DNA of 51,214 nucleotides from DASXYG01 sp036502625 (GCA_036502625.1 DASXYG010000065.1:1-51214); one strand, 5' to 3'; positions 16,577-25,645 are shown, counted from the first letter of the stretch. Made by a program: numbers and translations. The notes: generated by a model from the letters alone, not told the origin.

Positions 16577-17791
16577 CAGGGACTCCAGGCCGCGGAGGAT
16601 GTTGCCGGCGCCGCCCGCCCGCCAGCGGACGTCGTCGGGCGACACGGCGAGGGCGAGGTCGGGGAAGCGGCGCAGCAGGCTTCCGATGGCGATCTCGCCC
16701 TCGATCCGCGCCAGCGGCGCGCCGAGGCAGAAGTGGATGCCGTGGCCGAACGCCAGGTGGCCGTGGTCGGTACGGGTGATGTCGAGGCGGTCGGCGTCCG
16801 GCACGTACGCCGGGTCGTGGTCGGCGGCGGCGAGCACGACCGTGACGTGGCTGCCCGCGGGCACGGTGACGTCGCCGAACGTGACGTCCTCGAGCGTGTA
16901 GCGGGGTGTGGCGCGCTCGACGGGCCCGTCGTACCGCAGCAGCTCCTCGATCGCGTCCGGCATCAGCTCCGGGCGCGACCTGAGTATTTCGAGCTGGTCC
17001 GGATGGGTCAGCAGCGCGCGCATGCCGTTGCCGATGAGGTTCACGGTGGTCTCGTGGCCGGCGATGAGCAGCAGCGCGATCATGCCGATCAGCTCGCGCG
17101 TGGTGAGCCTGTCGCTCGCGTCGTGCGTCGCCACCAGGGCGCTGATCAGGTCGGGGAGGTCGTCGGCCGGGGTGCCCGGGTCGAGTTCGGCCCGCTTGCG
17201 CTCGATCAGGCTGCCGACGTACTCCTCCAGGCTCGCCCAGGCGGCGTCGCGCCTGGCCAGGCCCTCCTCGCTGAGCGGCGCGGTCACGAACGCCTGCGTC
17301 CAGCGGTGGAAGTCGGCGCGCTCCCCGTACGGCACGCCGAGCAGCTCGCTGATCACCGCGACCGGCAGCGGGAGCGCCAGGCCGGCGATGAGGTCGACCT
17401 CGGTGCCGGGCGCCATGGCGTCGAGCAGCCCGTCGGTGAGGTCCTGGACGCGGGGGCGCAGCCCCTCCATGCGGCGCCGGGTGAACGCCTTGGAGACGAG
17501 GCGGCGCAGCCGGGTGTGGTCGGGCGGGTCGGACGTCAGCAGGTTGACGCCGAGCGGCCCCTCGTCGTCGCCGCGCATCAGGCCGGAGGCGTGTACCCAA
17601 TCGGGTGCGTTCCGCGGGCTTTTGGCCAGCCGGGGGTCGGAGAGCGCGGCGCGGGCGTCCGCGTGCCGGGTGATCAGCCAGGTCTCCATGCCCATGGGTC
17701 CCGTCGCGCGGGCGACGGGCGTGTCGTCGCGCAGCCGCGCGTAGCCGGGGTACGGGTCGGCGCGGTCGTTCCAGAGATCGAGCTCGGTCAT
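16562..17791 (-). CDS. Cytochrome P450
   Basis: A 409-residue soluble bacterial P450. The I-helix AGHETT (244-249), K-helix EELLR (282-286) and heme loop FGHGIHFCLGAPLAR with the axial Cys at 355 are intact. It resembles the large CYP107/CYP105-like actinobacterial groups by eye, too loosely to name a family. It oxidises an unknown substrate with electrons from a ferredoxin; no ferredoxin or reductase gene is adjacent. ATG 17791 follows AGAGAGG. It is divergent from a TetR gene and the gap holds strong palindromes, so it is very probably repressed by that TetR protein. Confidence 0.93.
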   Translation of the reverse strand: MTELDLWNDRADPYPGYARLRDDTPVARATGPMGMETWLITRHADARAALSDPRLAKSPRNAPDWVHASGLMRGDDEGPLGVNLLTSDPPDHTRLRRLVSKAFTRRRMEGLRPRVQDLTDGLLDAMAPGTEVDLIAGLALPLPVAVISELLGVPYGERADFHRWTQAFVTAPLSEEGLARRDAAWASLEEYVGSLIERKRAELDPGTPADDLPDLISALVATHDASDRLTTRELIGMIALLLIAGHETTVNLIGNGMRALLTHPDQLEILRSRPELMPDAIEELLRYDGPVERATPRYTLEDVTFGDVTVPAGSHVTVVLAAADHDPAYVPDADRLDITRTDHGHLAFGHGIHFCLGAPLARIEGEIAIGSLLRRFPDLALAVSPDDVRWRAGGAGNILRGLESLPLRL

Positions 17792-17818
17792 GCCGAACCT
17801 CTCTAAGATACGGTTTGG

Positions 17819-17870
17819 TTTCTTATCTCACGCTAGAGGTACGAGATAAGAAACGCAATGGTTTCTTATC
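17819..17870. promoter_or_regulatory. TetR operator array between P450 and tetR
   Basis: Three copies of the half-site GTTTCTTATC alternate in orientation: (G)TTTCTTATCTC at 17819-17829, its reverse complement at 17843-17853 (11-bp perfect arms, 13-bp spacer), and GTTTCTTATC at 17861-17870. The last two form a perfect 10-bp inverted repeat (17845-17854 and 17861-17870) with a 6-bp spacer. Such AT-rich palindromes stand out in this GC-rich DNA and fit binding of the adjacent TetR protein to control both genes. Confidence 0.8.
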
Positions 17871-17891
17871 GGGCGGAAGTAAGGTGCTGGC

Positions 17892-18494
17892 GTGACGTCC
17901 ATACGAGCCGCCCGCCAGCGAAGACGCGGGCGCGTGCTGGAGGCGGCGATCTTCGACGCCGTGCTCGCCGAGCTGGCCGAGGTCGGCTACGGGCGGCTGA
18001 CCATGGAGGGTGTCGCCGTACGCGCGGGCACCGCGAAGTCGACGCTGTACCGGCGGTGGAGCTCGCGCGAGGAACTGGTCATCGCCTCGCTCGGCCACGT
18101 GATGCCCGACGCCGGCGGCCTCCCCGACACCGGTGACCTGCGCTCGGAGCTCATCGCGGCGCTGGGTGCGCTGGCCGACGTGCTCGCCGGGCCCGCCGGG
18201 CGCGCCATCACGGCGATCATCGGCGAGCTCGACCGCGCGCCCCAACTGCGCGCCGCCGCGCACGAGAAGCTCATCGACGGGCGCATCCTCGGCACCCGGT
18301 CGATCTTCGAGCGGGCCGCCGCGCGCGGCGAGATCCGCGCCGGCGCGATCACCCCGTACGCCATCAAGGCCGGCCACGCCGTGGTCATGACGTCCCGGAT
18401 CATCGACGGCGTCTCGCCGTCGCGGCGCGACATCGAGGACATCGTCGACCAAGTGGTGCTGCCGATCATGGGGCCGCCCGCCGCCCACGGCTGA
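17892..18494 (+). CDS. TetR-family repressor, probably of the divergent P450
   Basis: A 200-residue TetR protein. The N-terminal HTH is clear (FDAVLAELAEVGYGRLTMEGVAVRAGTAKSTLYRRW, about 20-55), followed by a helical ligand domain. GTG 17892 has AAGG about 7 bases upstream. The palindromic array directly upstream suggests autoregulation and control of the P450 gene. The ligand may be the P450 substrate. Confidence 0.88.
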   Translation: MTSIRAARQRRRGRVLEAAIFDAVLAELAEVGYGRLTMEGVAVRAGTAKSTLYRRWSSREELVIASLGHVMPDAGGLPDTGDLRSELIAALGALADVLAGPAGRAITAIIGELDRAPQLRAAAHEKLIDGRILGTRSIFERAAARGEIRAGAITPYAIKAGHAVVMTSRIIDGVSPSRRDIEDIVDQVVLPIMGPPAAHG

Positions 18495-18568
18495 CGGCGC
18501 ACAGCCTGTGGACAACGGAATGGCCGGATCGGCGCGGGCGGCCTAAGGTGGCGCCGGGAGGATCATCT

Positions 18569-20845
18569 GTGAGCATTCTTGGTACCCGTGTCGAGCGCGT
18601 CGAGGACCCCCGGTTGCTGACCGAGGGCGCGGTCTACACCGACGACCTGTCCGACGAGCGGCTGACCGGCGCCGCATACGTAACGTTCGTCCGCTCGTCC
18701 GTGGCCCACGGGCGGATCACCGCGATCGACACCTCGGCCGCGCGCGCCGCCCCCGGCGTGATCGACGTGGTCACCGCCGCCGACCTCGCGGCCGACGGCG
18801 TGGAGACGCTGCCGCTGATGAACCCGGGCTACAACGCCGCGATGGTGCAGCACGTCCTCGCCGACGGCGTCGTGCGCTACGTCGGCGAGCCGTTCGCCGC
18901 CGTGGTCACCGAGCAGCGCTACCAGGGGGAGGACGCCGCCGAGCTGGTCGAGGCCGACATCGAGCCGCTGCCCGCCGTGGTCGGCCCGCGCGACGCCGCC
19001 GCCGACACCCGGCTGCTGTTCCCCGAGGCGGGCACCAACACCGTGATCACGTACGGCGCCGACGACGACCCCGACCCCCACCTGTTCGACGGCTGCGAGG
19101 TGGTCGTCACGCAGGAGATCGCCAACCAGCGGCTGGCGCCCGCCCCGATGGAGGTGCGCGCCGGCGCGGCCGCCGTCGACGACGGCCGGCTCGTCATGTG
19201 GAACCCGAACCAGGGCGCGCAGACCACGAAGGCGATGCTCGGCGGCATGCTCGGGCTCGACGCCGAGGAGATCCGCGTCATCACGCCCGACGTCGGCGGC
19301 GCGTTCGGCGCGAAGCTCGGCGCCGACCAGGAGCACGCGGTGCTCGGCTGGCTCGCGCGGCGGCTCGGCCGACCGGTGCGCTGGGTGGAGACCCGCTCGG
19401 AGAACCTGGTCGCCATGGTGCACGGCCGCGCCCAGGTCAACACGGTCACGATCGGCGGCGGCCGCGACGGCACCGTGCTCGCGTACCGCATCGACGTCCT
19501 GCAGGACGGCGGCGCCTACCCCAAGATCGGCGGCCTGCTGCCGGGCCTGACCCTCCTGATGGCGCCGGGGGTGTACGACATCCCCAACGTCGAGTCCCGC
19601 GCGCGAACGGTCGTCACCAACACCACGCCGGTGGGCGCCTACCGCGGCGCCGGCCGCCCGGAGGCCACGGCGGCCATCGAGCGGGCCATCGACCTCTTCG
19701 CCGCCGAGATCGGCGCCGACCCGGCCGAGGTGCGCAGGAAGAACGTCATCACGCCGGAGAAGTTCCCGTTCCGCACCAAGGGCGGCGCGCTGTACGACAG
19801 CGGTGAGTACGCCGCGGCCCTCGACCGCGTCCTCGACGTGGGCGGATACGCCGAGCTGCGCGCCGAGCAGGAGGAGCGCCGGGCGGCCGGCGGCCCCGTG
19901 CAGATCGGCATCGGCCTCGCGTCGTACGTCGAGATCACCGGCGGCGGCGACGAATCGGGCGCGCCGAATGAGAACGCCACCGTCACCGTCCATCCGGACG
20001 GCACGGTCACGGTCCTGACCGGCACCTCGCCGCACGGCCAGGGCCACGCCACGGCGTGGGCCATGCTGGTCAGCGACCAGCTCGGCATCGGGATCGACAA
20101 GATCACCGTGCTGCACGGCGATACCGACCTCATCCCGCGCGGCGGCGGTACCGGCGGCTCGCGCAGCCTCCAGCAGGGCGGCGCCGCGGTCCACAAGGCC
20201 GCCGCCGAGCTGATCGACGTCGCCCGTCAGCGCGCCGCCGAGCTGCTGGAGGCCAACCCGGACGACCTGGTCGTCGACACCGACCGCGCCGCGATCGCCG
20301 TGGCCGGCACCCCCGCGTCCGCGGTCACGTTCGCGGAGCTCGCCGCGTCCGAGCCGCTCACGCAGTACAGCGTGTTCACCGCCGACGGCCCCACGTTCCC
20401 GTTCGGCGCCCACCTGGCGGTCGTCGAGGTCGACACGGAGACCGGCAAGGTGACGCTGCGCCGCGTGGTGACCGTCGACGACGCCGGAACCGTGCTGAAC
20501 CCGCTGCTGTTCGACGGCCAGCGCCACGGCGGCATCGCCCAGGGCGCCACCCAGGCCCTCCTGGAGGAGATCACGTACGACCCGGACGGCAACCCGCAGA
20601 ACAGCACCTTCGCCGACTACGCGTTCCCGTCGGCGGCCGAGCTGCCCAGCTTCGAGCTGGTCACGATGGAGACGCCCACCCCGATGAACCCGCTGGGCGC
20701 GAAGGGCATCGGTGAGGCCGGCACCATCGGCGCCACCCCGGCGGTGCACAACGCGGTGGTCGACGCCGTGGCCCACCTCGGCGTCCGCCATATCGACATG
20801 CCGACCACGCCGCGCCGCGTGTGGCGCGCGATCGCCGCGCGCTGA
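18569..20845 (+). CDS. Molybdenum hydroxylase large subunit (xanthine dehydrogenase / CoxL form II-like)
   Basis: A 758-residue molybdopterin-binding subunit of the xanthine oxidase family. The N-terminal a/b hammerhead domain spans about 10-130; DVGGAFGAKLG (241-251), AYRGAGR (357-363) and a late GEAGTIGATPA contact the Mo cofactor. The loop AYRGAGR is the form II type; genuine CO dehydrogenases have AYxCSFR, so CO oxidation is unlikely. It hydroxylates an unknown aldehyde, purine or N-heterocycle. GTG 18569 has GGGAGG upstream. The FAD and 2Fe-2S subunits that normally accompany it are not in the window, which is unusual. Confidence 0.9.
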   Translation: MSILGTRVERVEDPRLLTEGAVYTDDLSDERLTGAAYVTFVRSSVAHGRITAIDTSAARAAPGVIDVVTAADLAADGVETLPLMNPGYNAAMVQHVLADGVVRYVGEPFAAVVTEQRYQGEDAAELVEADIEPLPAVVGPRDAAADTRLLFPEAGTNTVITYGADDDPDPHLFDGCEVVVTQEIANQRLAPAPMEVRAGAAAVDDGRLVMWNPNQGAQTTKAMLGGMLGLDAEEIRVITPDVGGAFGAKLGADQEHAVLGWLARRLGRPVRWVETRSENLVAMVHGRAQVNTVTIGGGRDGTVLAYRIDVLQDGGAYPKIGGLLPGLTLLMAPGVYDIPNVESRARTVVTNTTPVGAYRGAGRPEATAAIERAIDLFAAEIGADPAEVRRKNVITPEKFPFRTKGGALYDSGEYAAALDRVLDVGGYAELRAEQEERRAAGGPVQIGIGLASYVEITGGGDESGAPNENATVTVHPDGTVTVLTGTSPHGQGHATAWAMLVSDQLGIGIDKITVLHGDTDLIPRGGGTGGSRSLQQGGAAVHKAAAELIDVARQRAAELLEANPDDLVVDTDRAAIAVAGTPASAVTFAELAASEPLTQYSVFTADGPTFPFGAHLAVVEVDTETGKVTLRRVVTVDDAGTVLNPLLFDGQRHGGIAQGATQALLEEITYDPDGNPQNSTFADYAFPSAAELPSFELVTMETPTPMNPLGAKGIGEAGTIGATPAVHNAVVDAVAHLGVRHIDMPTTPRRVWRAIAAR

Positions 20846-20864
20846 CCGACGGCGACGCGGTCAG
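20842..20864. terminator. Short hairpin spanning both convergent stops
   Basis: CTGACCG and CGGTCAG pair around a 9-base loop; the two arms contain the TGA of the molybdenum subunit and the TGA of the MBL gene. A weak bidirectional terminator candidate. Confidence 0.35.
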
Positions 20865-21835
20865 GCGTGGCAGGCCAGGGGCTTGCCGCCGTTGTAGGCG
20901 ATCATGTCGGCGAACGCGGCCGCGGTGTCGATGCCGCGGCCGCGTTCGGCGGCGGGGCCGTAGCCGTCGCCGTCGAAGTCGGCGCCGGTGAGGTAGTCGT
21001 CCAGCTCGGCGTAGGCGCGGTGCAGGTTGCCGACCAGGCGTTCGGGGTCGAGCAGGCCGGCGTACGCCCCGAGGTCGGTGGCGCGGGCGGCCTCCAGCGG
21101 TGACAGGCCCGCGGCGTGCGCCTCGACCGCGCGTTTCCGTACGAACCGCAGGTAGCCGAGCGTGTGCGTGATCAAGGCGGCGCACTCGGCGCGGCCCCGC
21201 ACGACCGGGCCGTGGCCGGGGACGATCGTCTGCGCCGGGTAGTCGTACAGCGCCTCCAGGGCGTCGATCGCGCCGTCGATCGAGCCCATCAGCAGGAACG
21301 GTGTGCCGCCGTTGAACAGCAGGTCGCCGCAGAACAGCACGTCGAGGTCGGGGATCCAGACGATCGAGTCGTTCGTGGTGTGCGCGGCCGATCCGACGTA
21401 GCGGCACTCGACGCGCAGGTCGTCGCGGTACAGCGTGACGCGGTCGGCGTACGTCAGGAACGGCGGCGCGACCTCGACCTCGCCCCAGTCGACGGGCGTC
21501 CAGTACGGCGGGGCGGGCGGCCCGGCGGCCAGCACCGCCTCACGGGTGCGCTCGTGGCCCACGATCGTGGCCCCGGCGAACAGGTGGTTGCCGTACGTGT
21601 GGTCGCCGTGGTGGTGGGTGTTGACGAGCGTGCGCACCGGCTGGTCGGTCACGCCGGCGATGGTGTCGAGCAGCGCCCGGGTGCGCGCCTCGGTGGCGGC
21701 CGCGTCGATCGCGATGACGCCGCGCCTGCCGGTCAGGAACCCGGTGTTGTTGAGGTACCAGGAGCCGTCGAGCTGCACATACGCGAACACACCATCGGCG
21801 ACCTCCACCGTGTGGGGCACTTCGGCTCGAGTCAT
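20861..21835 (-). CDS. MBL-fold metallo-hydrolase
   Basis: A 324-residue metallo-beta-lactamase-fold protein. THHHGDHTYGNH gives the HxHxDH metal motif near residues 76-83, with later VGSAAHTTND, FCGDLLF and VPGHGPV supplying further His/Asp ligands. It has the long helical tail seen in SoxH/quinoprotein-relay-like members. It hydrolyses an unknown ester, thioester or lactone. ATG 21835 lacks a clear ribosome site, so the start is only probable. It converges on the molybdenum subunit gene. Confidence 0.82.
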   Translation of the reverse strand: MTRAEVPHTVEVADGVFAYVQLDGSWYLNNTGFLTGRRGVIAIDAAATEARTRALLDTIAGVTDQPVRTLVNTHHHGDHTYGNHLFAGATIVGHERTREAVLAAGPPAPPYWTPVDWGEVEVAPPFLTYADRVTLYRDDLRVECRYVGSAAHTTNDSIVWIPDLDVLFCGDLLFNGGTPFLLMGSIDGAIDALEALYDYPAQTIVPGHGPVVRGRAECAALITHTLGYLRFVRKRAVEAHAAGLSPLEAARATDLGAYAGLLDPERLVGNLHRAYAELDDYLTGADFDGDGYGPAAERGRGIDTAAAFADMIAYNGGKPLACHA

Positions 21836-21858
21836 GCCGGAAATTCTGGCACGCGCGG

Positions 21859-22383
21859 TCAGTCGGACGCGTTGATCTCCGCCATCTGCATGGTGGTGCT
21901 GGCGCCGTCGATGGCCTCGCGGATGATGTCGGCGTGGCCGCAGTGGTGGGCGATCTCGCGGAGCAGGTGGAGGAGGACGCGGCGGCGCGCCCAGGTGTCG
22001 CGCTGGCCGGGGGCCCACGGGAACTCGGGGAGCTGGACGGTCTCGCCGAGGTCGCCCGCGGCGCGGACCACGCGCTCGGTCTCCGCGGCGACCTCGGCGT
22101 AGCGGTCGAGGAGGCCGGCGATCGTGGTGTCCTCCGGCATGACGTACTGCTCGGGGTCGAAGTCGAACGCGACGTCCTCACGGGCGAAGACCTTGGTCCA
22201 GAACGCCTCGGTGTTGGCGACGTGCTTGACGAGGCCGCCGATCGTCAGGTCACTGACCGTGGAACGGTGCATCGCCTGCGCGTCGGTGAGCCCGCGGGCG
22301 GCGGTGCGCAGCGTTTTCCGCTGGTTGTGCAGCATTCCGAGGATCTCGTCGGCCTCGGTCGTGGCGGTGGTCTCGGCGGTCAT
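21859..22383 (-). CDS. DinB-family protein (DUF664 type)
   Basis: A 174-residue four-helix-bundle protein of the DinB/DUF664 group. The metal-binding His positions appear as LVKHVANTEAFW (about 50-61) and IAHHCGHADIIREAIDG near the C-terminus. Related proteins include mycothiol-dependent enzymes; some are stress-induced, and function here is open. ATG 22383 has GGAG about 8 bases upstream. It is divergent from an alpha/beta hydrolase; the 136-bp gap contains CGGACA repeated 10 bp apart (22431 and 22441). Confidence 0.8.
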   Translation of the reverse strand: MTAETTATTEADEILGMLHNQRKTLRTAARGLTDAQAMHRSTVSDLTIGGLVKHVANTEAFWTKVFAREDVAFDFDPEQYVMPEDTTIAGLLDRYAEVAAETERVVRAAGDLGETVQLPEFPWAPGQRDTWARRRVLLHLLREIAHHCGHADIIREAIDGASTTMQMAEINASD

Positions 22384-22519
22384 CTGGGACTCCGTTCGTT
22401 GTCGGCGCGCACACAGCGTATTGGGTACCTCGGACAAAATCGGACACGCCACGGGTACCGCCCGGCGGGCCGCGCTGGTCAAATAGGGCTGGATGATCAC
22501 CTAAGCGCGGAGGTCCCTC

Positions 22520-23302
22520 ATGCCCATGGTCACCGTTGACGACGCCCAGGTTTACTACTCCACCGCGGGTACGGGCCCCGGGCTGGTCCTCGTGCACGGC
22601 ACGCAGGGCACCGGCGAGACCAACTGGGCGCACCTGACGGACCGCTTCACCGCCGACCGTACGGTCGTGGCGCTCGACTACTCCGGCAGCGGCCGCACCA
22701 CCGACGGCGGCGGCGAGCTCACCGTCGAGAAGCTGGCCGACCAGGTGGCCGCGGTGGCCAGGGACGCGGTGGCCGGCCCGGTCGACGTGGTCGGGTTCTC
22801 CCTCGGCGCGGTGGTCGCCGCGGCCACGGCGGCACGCGAGCCGGACCTCGTACGCCGGCTGGTCGTCCTCGCGGGCTGGACGAACGGCGACGACGCCCGC
22901 CACCGGCTGAACTTCGAGCTGTGGCGCGACCTGGAGCGCGCGGGCTTCGCGACGTTCAACCGCTTCGCCACGGTGACCGGCTTCACCCCCGAGTACCTCA
23001 GCGCCCTCGGCCATGAGGGCGTCGCCGCGGCCCTGGAGCTCGGCGCGCCCCAGCCCGGCCTGGCCCGCCAGATCGACCTGGACATCCGCGCCGACATCCG
23101 CGGCCTCCTGCCCAAGATCACCGCGCCCACCCTGGTCCTCGGCTTCACCCAGGACCAGATGGTCCCGCCCGCCGGCCCCCGCGCCCTGCACGCCGCCGTC
23201 GCCGGCAGCCAGTACGCCGAGCTCGACACCGGCCACCTGGCCATCTACGAGATGCCCGACGAGGTGACCGCGCTGATCCGCGACTTCATCCTCGCCGAGT
23301 AG
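22520..23302 (+). CDS. Alpha/beta hydrolase
   Basis: A 260-residue cytoplasmic alpha/beta hydrolase. LVLVHGTQGTG provides the oxyanion region, GFSLGA the nucleophile Ser (about residue 94), FTQDQMVP the acid and DTGHLAI the catalytic His. Substrate is unknown; it could be an esterase, lactonase or C-C hydrolase. ATG 22520 follows GGAGG; a second ATG two codons on is possible. A hairpin follows the stop. Confidence 0.85.
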   Translation: MPMVTVDDAQVYYSTAGTGPGLVLVHGTQGTGETNWAHLTDRFTADRTVVALDYSGSGRTTDGGGELTVEKLADQVAAVARDAVAGPVDVVGFSLGAVVAAATAAREPDLVRRLVVLAGWTNGDDARHRLNFELWRDLERAGFATFNRFATVTGFTPEYLSALGHEGVAAALELGAPQPGLARQIDLDIRADIRGLLPKITAPTLVLGFTQDQMVPPAGPRALHAAVAGSQYAELDTGHLAIYEMPDEVTALIRDFILAE

Positions 23303-23308
23303 TCGCAC

Positions 23309-23338
23309 GGCGGGCTGTAAGCCATCTGTAAGCCCGCC
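23309..23338 (+). terminator. Hairpin after the alpha/beta hydrolase gene
   Basis: GGCGGGCT (23309-23316) and AGCCCGCC (23331-23338) form an 8-bp stem with a 14-base loop. The loop region also holds CTGTAAGCC repeated 11 bp apart, so a regulator site for the next gene is an alternative reading. Confidence 0.5.
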
Positions 23339-23354
23339 GCGCGACAGTGTCGAC

Positions 23355-24230
23355 ATGACGATGCGGGACGTGTGGGAGCCGCAGGCGTGGGAGTCGCGCC
23401 AATGGTGGCGCATGATCGCGGTCGGATCGGTGTTCCTCGCTGCCTGCGCGTTAGCGCTGATCGCCTGGTCGCGGACGACGGCCGGCACCCTCTTCGGGGT
23501 GTTCTGCGTCCTCTTCGGCGTGCTCGGCCTGGCCGCGGTGCTGATGCGCCGCCCCGGGGTCGTGCGCGGCAAACCGGTGGTCGCGCGCATCGACACCGGC
23601 ACCGGGTACGACGACGCCGTGCTGTTCCGCCAGGCCCGCGTGTTCGGCTGGTGCACGGTCGGCGCGTGCGTGCTGATGGCCGCGGTGGTGTTCGGCGTGG
23701 CCGGCCACCAGGCGTACGCCCGTGGCCTGCCGCCGGTGTCCGGAACCCTCCTCGGGAGCTTCTCCGTCTTCGGCTACCTGTTCCTGGTGCTCGGCGCGGC
23801 CATGCTGCGGCTCGTCCTGGCCACCCGGTTCGTGGCGGTGACCACGGACGCCCTGGTGCTCGTGCACTGGAAGCTCCGCGCGCGCATGCCGTGGGACGAC
23901 ATCGCCGAGGCGCGCCCGGTCGCCGAGAAGGGCCTGGCCCCGGGCGGCAACGTCCCGCGGCCGAAGATGACCCGCTCGATCGCGCTCATCCCGACCCCGT
24001 ACGCGGAGGCCGCACCGCGGTTCGCGCAGGTCATCCGCAAGTTCGGCGGCATACGGTTCCTGTCGCGCGAGATCGGCTCCGTGCCGATGATCGATATCGA
24101 GACGCTGGTGGCGCCGGACGGCCTGCTTGCCGCCGTCCGCTGGCACCTCGCCCGCCCGCGGACCCCGGACACCCTGGCCGAGGGCTATGAACTCGGCTGG
24201 CCGGCCGATCAGGCCCGTACGGAGCGGTAG
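23355..24230 (+). CDS. Four-helix membrane protein of unknown function
   Basis: A 291-residue protein. Hydrophobic segments lie at about 20-40, 43-62, 97-118 and 128-152, followed by a soluble C-terminal half (about 155-291) with a PH-like start (FVAVTTDALVLVHWKLRARMPWDDIAEA). Residue Leu33 is encoded by the rare TTA codon (23451-23453), suggesting bldA-dependent translation. No recognised function. The ATG at 23355 lacks a strong ribosome site; ATG two codons later is equivalent. It lies between a hydrolase and a decayed aldehyde dehydrogenase, which gives no clue. Confidence 0.75.
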   Translation: MTMRDVWEPQAWESRQWWRMIAVGSVFLAACALALIAWSRTTAGTLFGVFCVLFGVLGLAAVLMRRPGVVRGKPVVARIDTGTGYDDAVLFRQARVFGWCTVGACVLMAAVVFGVAGHQAYARGLPPVSGTLLGSFSVFGYLFLVLGAAMLRLVLATRFVAVTTDALVLVHWKLRARMPWDDIAEARPVAEKGLAPGGNVPRPKMTRSIALIPTPYAEAAPRFAQVIRKFGGIRFLSREIGSVPMIDIETLVAPDGLLAAVRWHLARPRTPDTLAEGYELGWPADQARTER

Positions 24231-24295
24231 CCGCCCCGTCCCGTGTGCGATCGTGGCCGCACACAGGACGGAAGGGCGGGTCTGAGACGGCGGTT

Positions 24296-25067
24296 GTGGA
24301 GAGCATTCATGCCGCCGACGGCGGGCTCGCGGACGCGGACGCGGCGATCGAGGCCGCGCGCGGGCGTTCGACACGGGCCCGTGGCCGCGCACGCCGGTCG
24401 CCGAGCGGGCCGCCGTGCTGCGCCGGATCGCCGATCTGCTCCAGCGCGACCGCGCGGAGCTGACGCTGACCGAGTCGCGCGACACCGGCAAGACCCGGGC
24501 CGAAGGGCGGGTTGACGTCGATGACGTCACCGCCGCGTTCCGGTACTTCGCCGACCTGGCCGCCGCGGAGTCAGCGGGCCGCGTCGTGGACGCCGGCGTG
24601 CGCAGCGTGGTGGTGCACGAGCCGGTCGGCGTGTGCGGGGCCGCGGCACCGCAGACGGCGTCGAATGCGGCCCGCTCGTCTCGGCGCAGCAACTCGCCAA
24701 GACCGCCGACTACGTCGCGTCCGCGCTTGCCGAGGGCGCCACCCTGGTGTGCGGCGGTGACCGGCCCGGGCCGTCCGACGTACGCCCGGCGAGCGGTTTC
24801 TTCTACCTGCCGACCGTGCTCGACGGCTGCCACCGCGAGATGCGGGTCATCCGCGAGGAGACGTTCGGCCCGATCCTCACCGTGGAGACCTTCACCACCG
24901 AGGACGCGGCCGTCGCGCTCGCCAACGACACCGAGTACGGCCTGGCCGGCGCGGTCTGGATCAACGACTTCCACCCGTACCTGCCGCAGGCCGAATGGGG
25001 CGGCATGGGGAAGTCCGGCATCTACGAGAACCTGCGCCCCGCGCCCGTGCGCTGGTTCGCCGGCTAG
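24296..25067 (+). pseudogene. Decayed aldehyde dehydrogenase
   Basis: Fragments of an NAD-dependent aldehyde dehydrogenase are spread over three frames. The start (VESIHAADGG...AAIEAAR, frame of 24296) shifts into AFDTGPWPRTPVAERAAVLRRIADLL...VVVHEPVGVCG (from about 24364), then after a large deletion into DGVECGPLVSAQQLAKTADYV...TEYGLAGAVWINDF...GGMGKSGIYENLRP in a third frame. The middle, with the cofactor site, catalytic Glu and catalytic Cys, is missing (roughly 150-200 residues), and a second gap removes residues after TEYGLAGAVW. It cannot encode an active enzyme. Betaine-aldehyde-type sequences look closest. The terminal TAG overlaps the stop of the next, opposite gene in CTAG. Confidence 0.9.
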
Positions 25068-25471
25068 CCGCCGGCGAGCTGGCGGCGCAGCGTGTCGAGG
25101 TCGCCGAGGACCCAGGCGTCGGACAGTTGGCCGTCCCTGGCGGTGAAGAAGGCGGCGCCGCTGTAGGAGATGGCGCGGCCCGTCGCCGGGACGCCCAGGA
25201 GGTCGCCGCGGTGGTGGCCGGTGTAGCGGAGGCGGGCGGCGGCGCGGTTGGGGGACAGCACCAGGTCGGCGATCTCGTTGTGGAAGTCCGGCGACCCGGC
25301 GCGGATCTTGTCGCGGTACGCGCGCCAGCCGTCGCGGCCGCGCACCTCGTCGCCGAGCGAGCCGCGGAACGCGAAGTCCGGGGCCAGGATCTCCTCCACC
25401 ACGGCGTCGTCCCAGGCGTTCCACGCCTCCTCGTAGAACCGGCGCACCAGCGTGCGGATGTCGTTTCCCAC
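25064..25471 (-). CDS. SnoaL-like / NTF2-fold protein
   Basis: A 135-residue protein of the SnoaL-like ester cyclase group. The pattern LVRRFYEEAWNAWDDAVVEEILAPDFAFRGSLGDEVRGRDGWRAY (about 7-52) and GVPATGRAISYSGAAFF are typical. Family members include polyketide cyclases and many uncharacterised small-molecule enzymes. GTG 25471 follows GGGAG at good spacing. Its stop shares CTAG with the aldehyde dehydrogenase remnant; it is divergent from the FAD oxidase gene. Confidence 0.82.
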   Translation of the reverse strand: MGNDIRTLVRRFYEEAWNAWDDAVVEEILAPDFAFRGSLGDEVRGRDGWRAYRDKIRAGSPDFHNEIADLVLSPNRAAARLRYTGHHRGDLLGVPATGRAISYSGAAFFTARDGQLSDAWVLGDLDTLRRQLAGG

Positions 25472-25645
25472 CGTGATCTCCCGCCGTCGACTCGGTCCGG
25501 TGTCCAGGATGTCCGGGGCGGCGGACCGGCCGCCAGCGGCAACGTGTTCGATCGGGCGCCGCGTTTCTGACAGGTCGTACGGGTGGACAGCGCGGTGCGC
25601 GTGATCGAGGATCCGGGCAGTGGCGGCCAGGCACTGGAGGTGCCC

